From Wenzhouxiangella sp. (GTDB lineage Bacteria; Pseudomonadota; Gammaproteobacteria; Xanthomonadales; Wenzhouxiangellaceae), in NCBI GenBank assembly GCA_007135355.1, contig SLJA01000002.1:1-34328 (forward strand): a stretch of 34,328 bases of DNA, read 5' to 3'. Positions 33,805 through 34,328 of the stretch are shown piece after piece. Below the pieces are notes generated by a model that worked only from the letters and a program-made list of their open reading frames with translations, was not told the DNA's origin and did not search any database. The position numbers and the translations under genes are program-made. Numbering within the stretch: position 1 is the stretch's first letter; each line of letters starts with the position of its first letter.

Positions 33805-34328
33805 ATGTTGGAGGGGATCGCAGGCGTTGTGATTGGACTGATGGTCGGCGCAACAGTGCTTTGGCTGTGGATGGACCGGAAAGCCGGCAGTCCGGAAGAA
33901 GTGGAAAAGCTCAAGAAGGAAAATGAGCGTTTCCGCGAGGAAGTCAACGTGCATTTCGTGCAGACCGCAGAGCTGATCAATCAGTTGACCGATAGTTACA
34001 AGGCCGTGTTTGATCATCTCAGTGAGGGAGCGGAGAAGCTGGTCGAGCCTGAGGTGGTGCGCGAGCGCATGCCGCAAGTCACCGACGAGGAAGTCCGGCT
34101 CAAGCGAATTGGCGCACCGCGACCGGTCGACGTCGAGGAGAACGTCAATGCCGCGCCCGAGCAAGAGCCCGAGGCGGAGCAGGCGCCAGAGCCAGAGCAG
34201 GGCTCCAAGTCGGAGCAGGAGTCCGAGCCAGAGCAGGAGTCCAAGCCGGAGCAGGAGTCCAAGCCGGAGCAAGAGTCCAAGCCGGAGCAAGAGTCCAAGC
34301 CGGAGCAGGAGTCCAAGCCGGAGCAGGA
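33805..34328 (+). CDS. zapG: ZapG/YhcB (DUF1043) cell-envelope protein, 3' end outside the window
   Basis: The ATG at 33805 opens a frame that runs off the window (174 complete codons plus one base of the next). A transmembrane helix fills about residues 4-22, then a coiled coil (PEEVEKLKKENERFREEV), then the diagnostic HFVQTAELINQLTDSYKAVFDHL (in pieces from residue 51). ZapG/YhcB is an inner-membrane protein that links to cell division and envelope synthesis; the E. coli protein is only ~132 residues. Here the C-terminal tail is acidic and made of tandem ESKPEQ hexapeptides from about residue 133, so the protein is longer and the tail is low-complexity. Upstream gap 33731-33804 has TATCAT (33764-33769) as a possible -10. 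Confidence 0.9.
   Translation, partial: MLEGIAGVVIGLMVGATVLWLWMDRKAGSPEEVEKLKKENERFREEVNVHFVQTAELINQLTDSYKAVFDHLSEGAEKLVEPEVVRERMPQVTDEEVRLKRIGAPRPVDVEENVNAAPEQEPEAEQAPEPEQGSKSEQESEPEQESKPEQESKPEQESKPEQESKPEQESKPEQ
34201..34328 (+). repeat. 18-bp tandem repeat in the ZapG tail (in-frame minisatellite)
   Basis: Seven 18-bp units begin at 34201: one each of GSKSEQ and ESEPEQ, then five ESKPEQ (34237-34326) that differ only by GAA/CAG-type third-base changes (CAA or CAG in the last codon). The array continues past the window end. The period is a multiple of three, so gain or loss of units would keep the frame and change tail length. A preceding EPEAEQAPEPEQ stretch is an older, diverged form of the same pattern. 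Confidence 0.9.

Noticed and set aside
34014..34316. Minus-strand frame encoding LDSCSG repeats
   Set aside because: It is the reverse reading of the 18-bp ZapG tandem repeat. The plus frame has the DUF1043 domain and a plausible start.
34201..34328. CRISPR-like array
   Set aside because: The units are contiguous 18-bp copies with no spacers and are in frame with a coding sequence.

Overview
The window is chromosomal DNA of a GC-rich gammaproteobacterium. The evidence is the order yhbY <> rlmE-ftsH-folP-glmM, which is the E. coli order, together with TypA, an OxyR whose redox cysteines fall at the E. coli positions 199 and 208, a ZapG/YhcB homologue, and YdbS/YdbT-type PH proteins. The gene mix and high GC suggest a lineage near Xanthomonadales, Chromatiales or Wenzhouxiangella, but that placement is inference. 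There is no prophage, transposase, tRNA, rRNA or CRISPR. Coding density is high and the longest gap is about 250 bp.

Layout. 1-2092: typA with a likely -10 box flanked by two identical 8-bp palindromes, then a 167-bp imperfect palindrome. 2153-3904: a TPR-TM-GGDEF diguanylate cyclase. 3971-10557: an acyl-CoA dehydrogenase and a partner aminoglycoside-phosphotransferase-like kinase (the bacterial counterpart of ACAD10/11 and of the levulinate LvaA/LvaC pair), two bacterial PH-domain membrane proteins, and prpB-prpC of the methylcitrate cycle. The repeat at 10597-10723 is built of decamers in inverted orientation. 10761-12692 (minus): an M14-type deacylase, a PspB-like membrane peptide and a DUF502 membrane protein. 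12870-17425: a four-gene ABC operon of the GldA-GldF-GldG type plus a DUF4340 protein. 17434-21519 (minus): a tightly packed aidB-like / yfcC-like / oxyR cluster. 21606-21788: a small lipoprotein. 21881-24599 (minus): an S9 peptidase, an Mth938-like protein and YhbY. 24668-30570: rlmE, ftsH, folP, glmM and a 2-oxoglutarate/Fe(II) oxygenase overlapping glmM. 30682-32040 (minus): xseA. 32165-33730: a GNAT-nitrilase fusion. 33805 to the window end: a ZapG homologue whose C-terminal tail is an in-frame 18-bp tandem repeat that runs off the window.

How the genes may work together. The kinase/dehydrogenase pair and prpBC fit one catabolic theme: 4-hydroxyacyl-CoAs with odd carbon number would be dehydrated through a phospho-intermediate, beta-oxidised to propionyl-CoA, and cleared by the methylcitrate cycle. 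The aidB-yfcC-oxyR cluster suggests a stress-linked unit. The rlmE-ftsH-folP-glmM block is a housekeeping cluster, here extended by an oxygenase of unknown substrate in place of the usual secG. No clearly new defence or mobile system was found. The most unusual items are the 167-bp palindrome, the oxygenase coupled to glmM, the repeat-tailed ZapG, the GldAFG-DUF4340 operon and two candidate leaderless genes.
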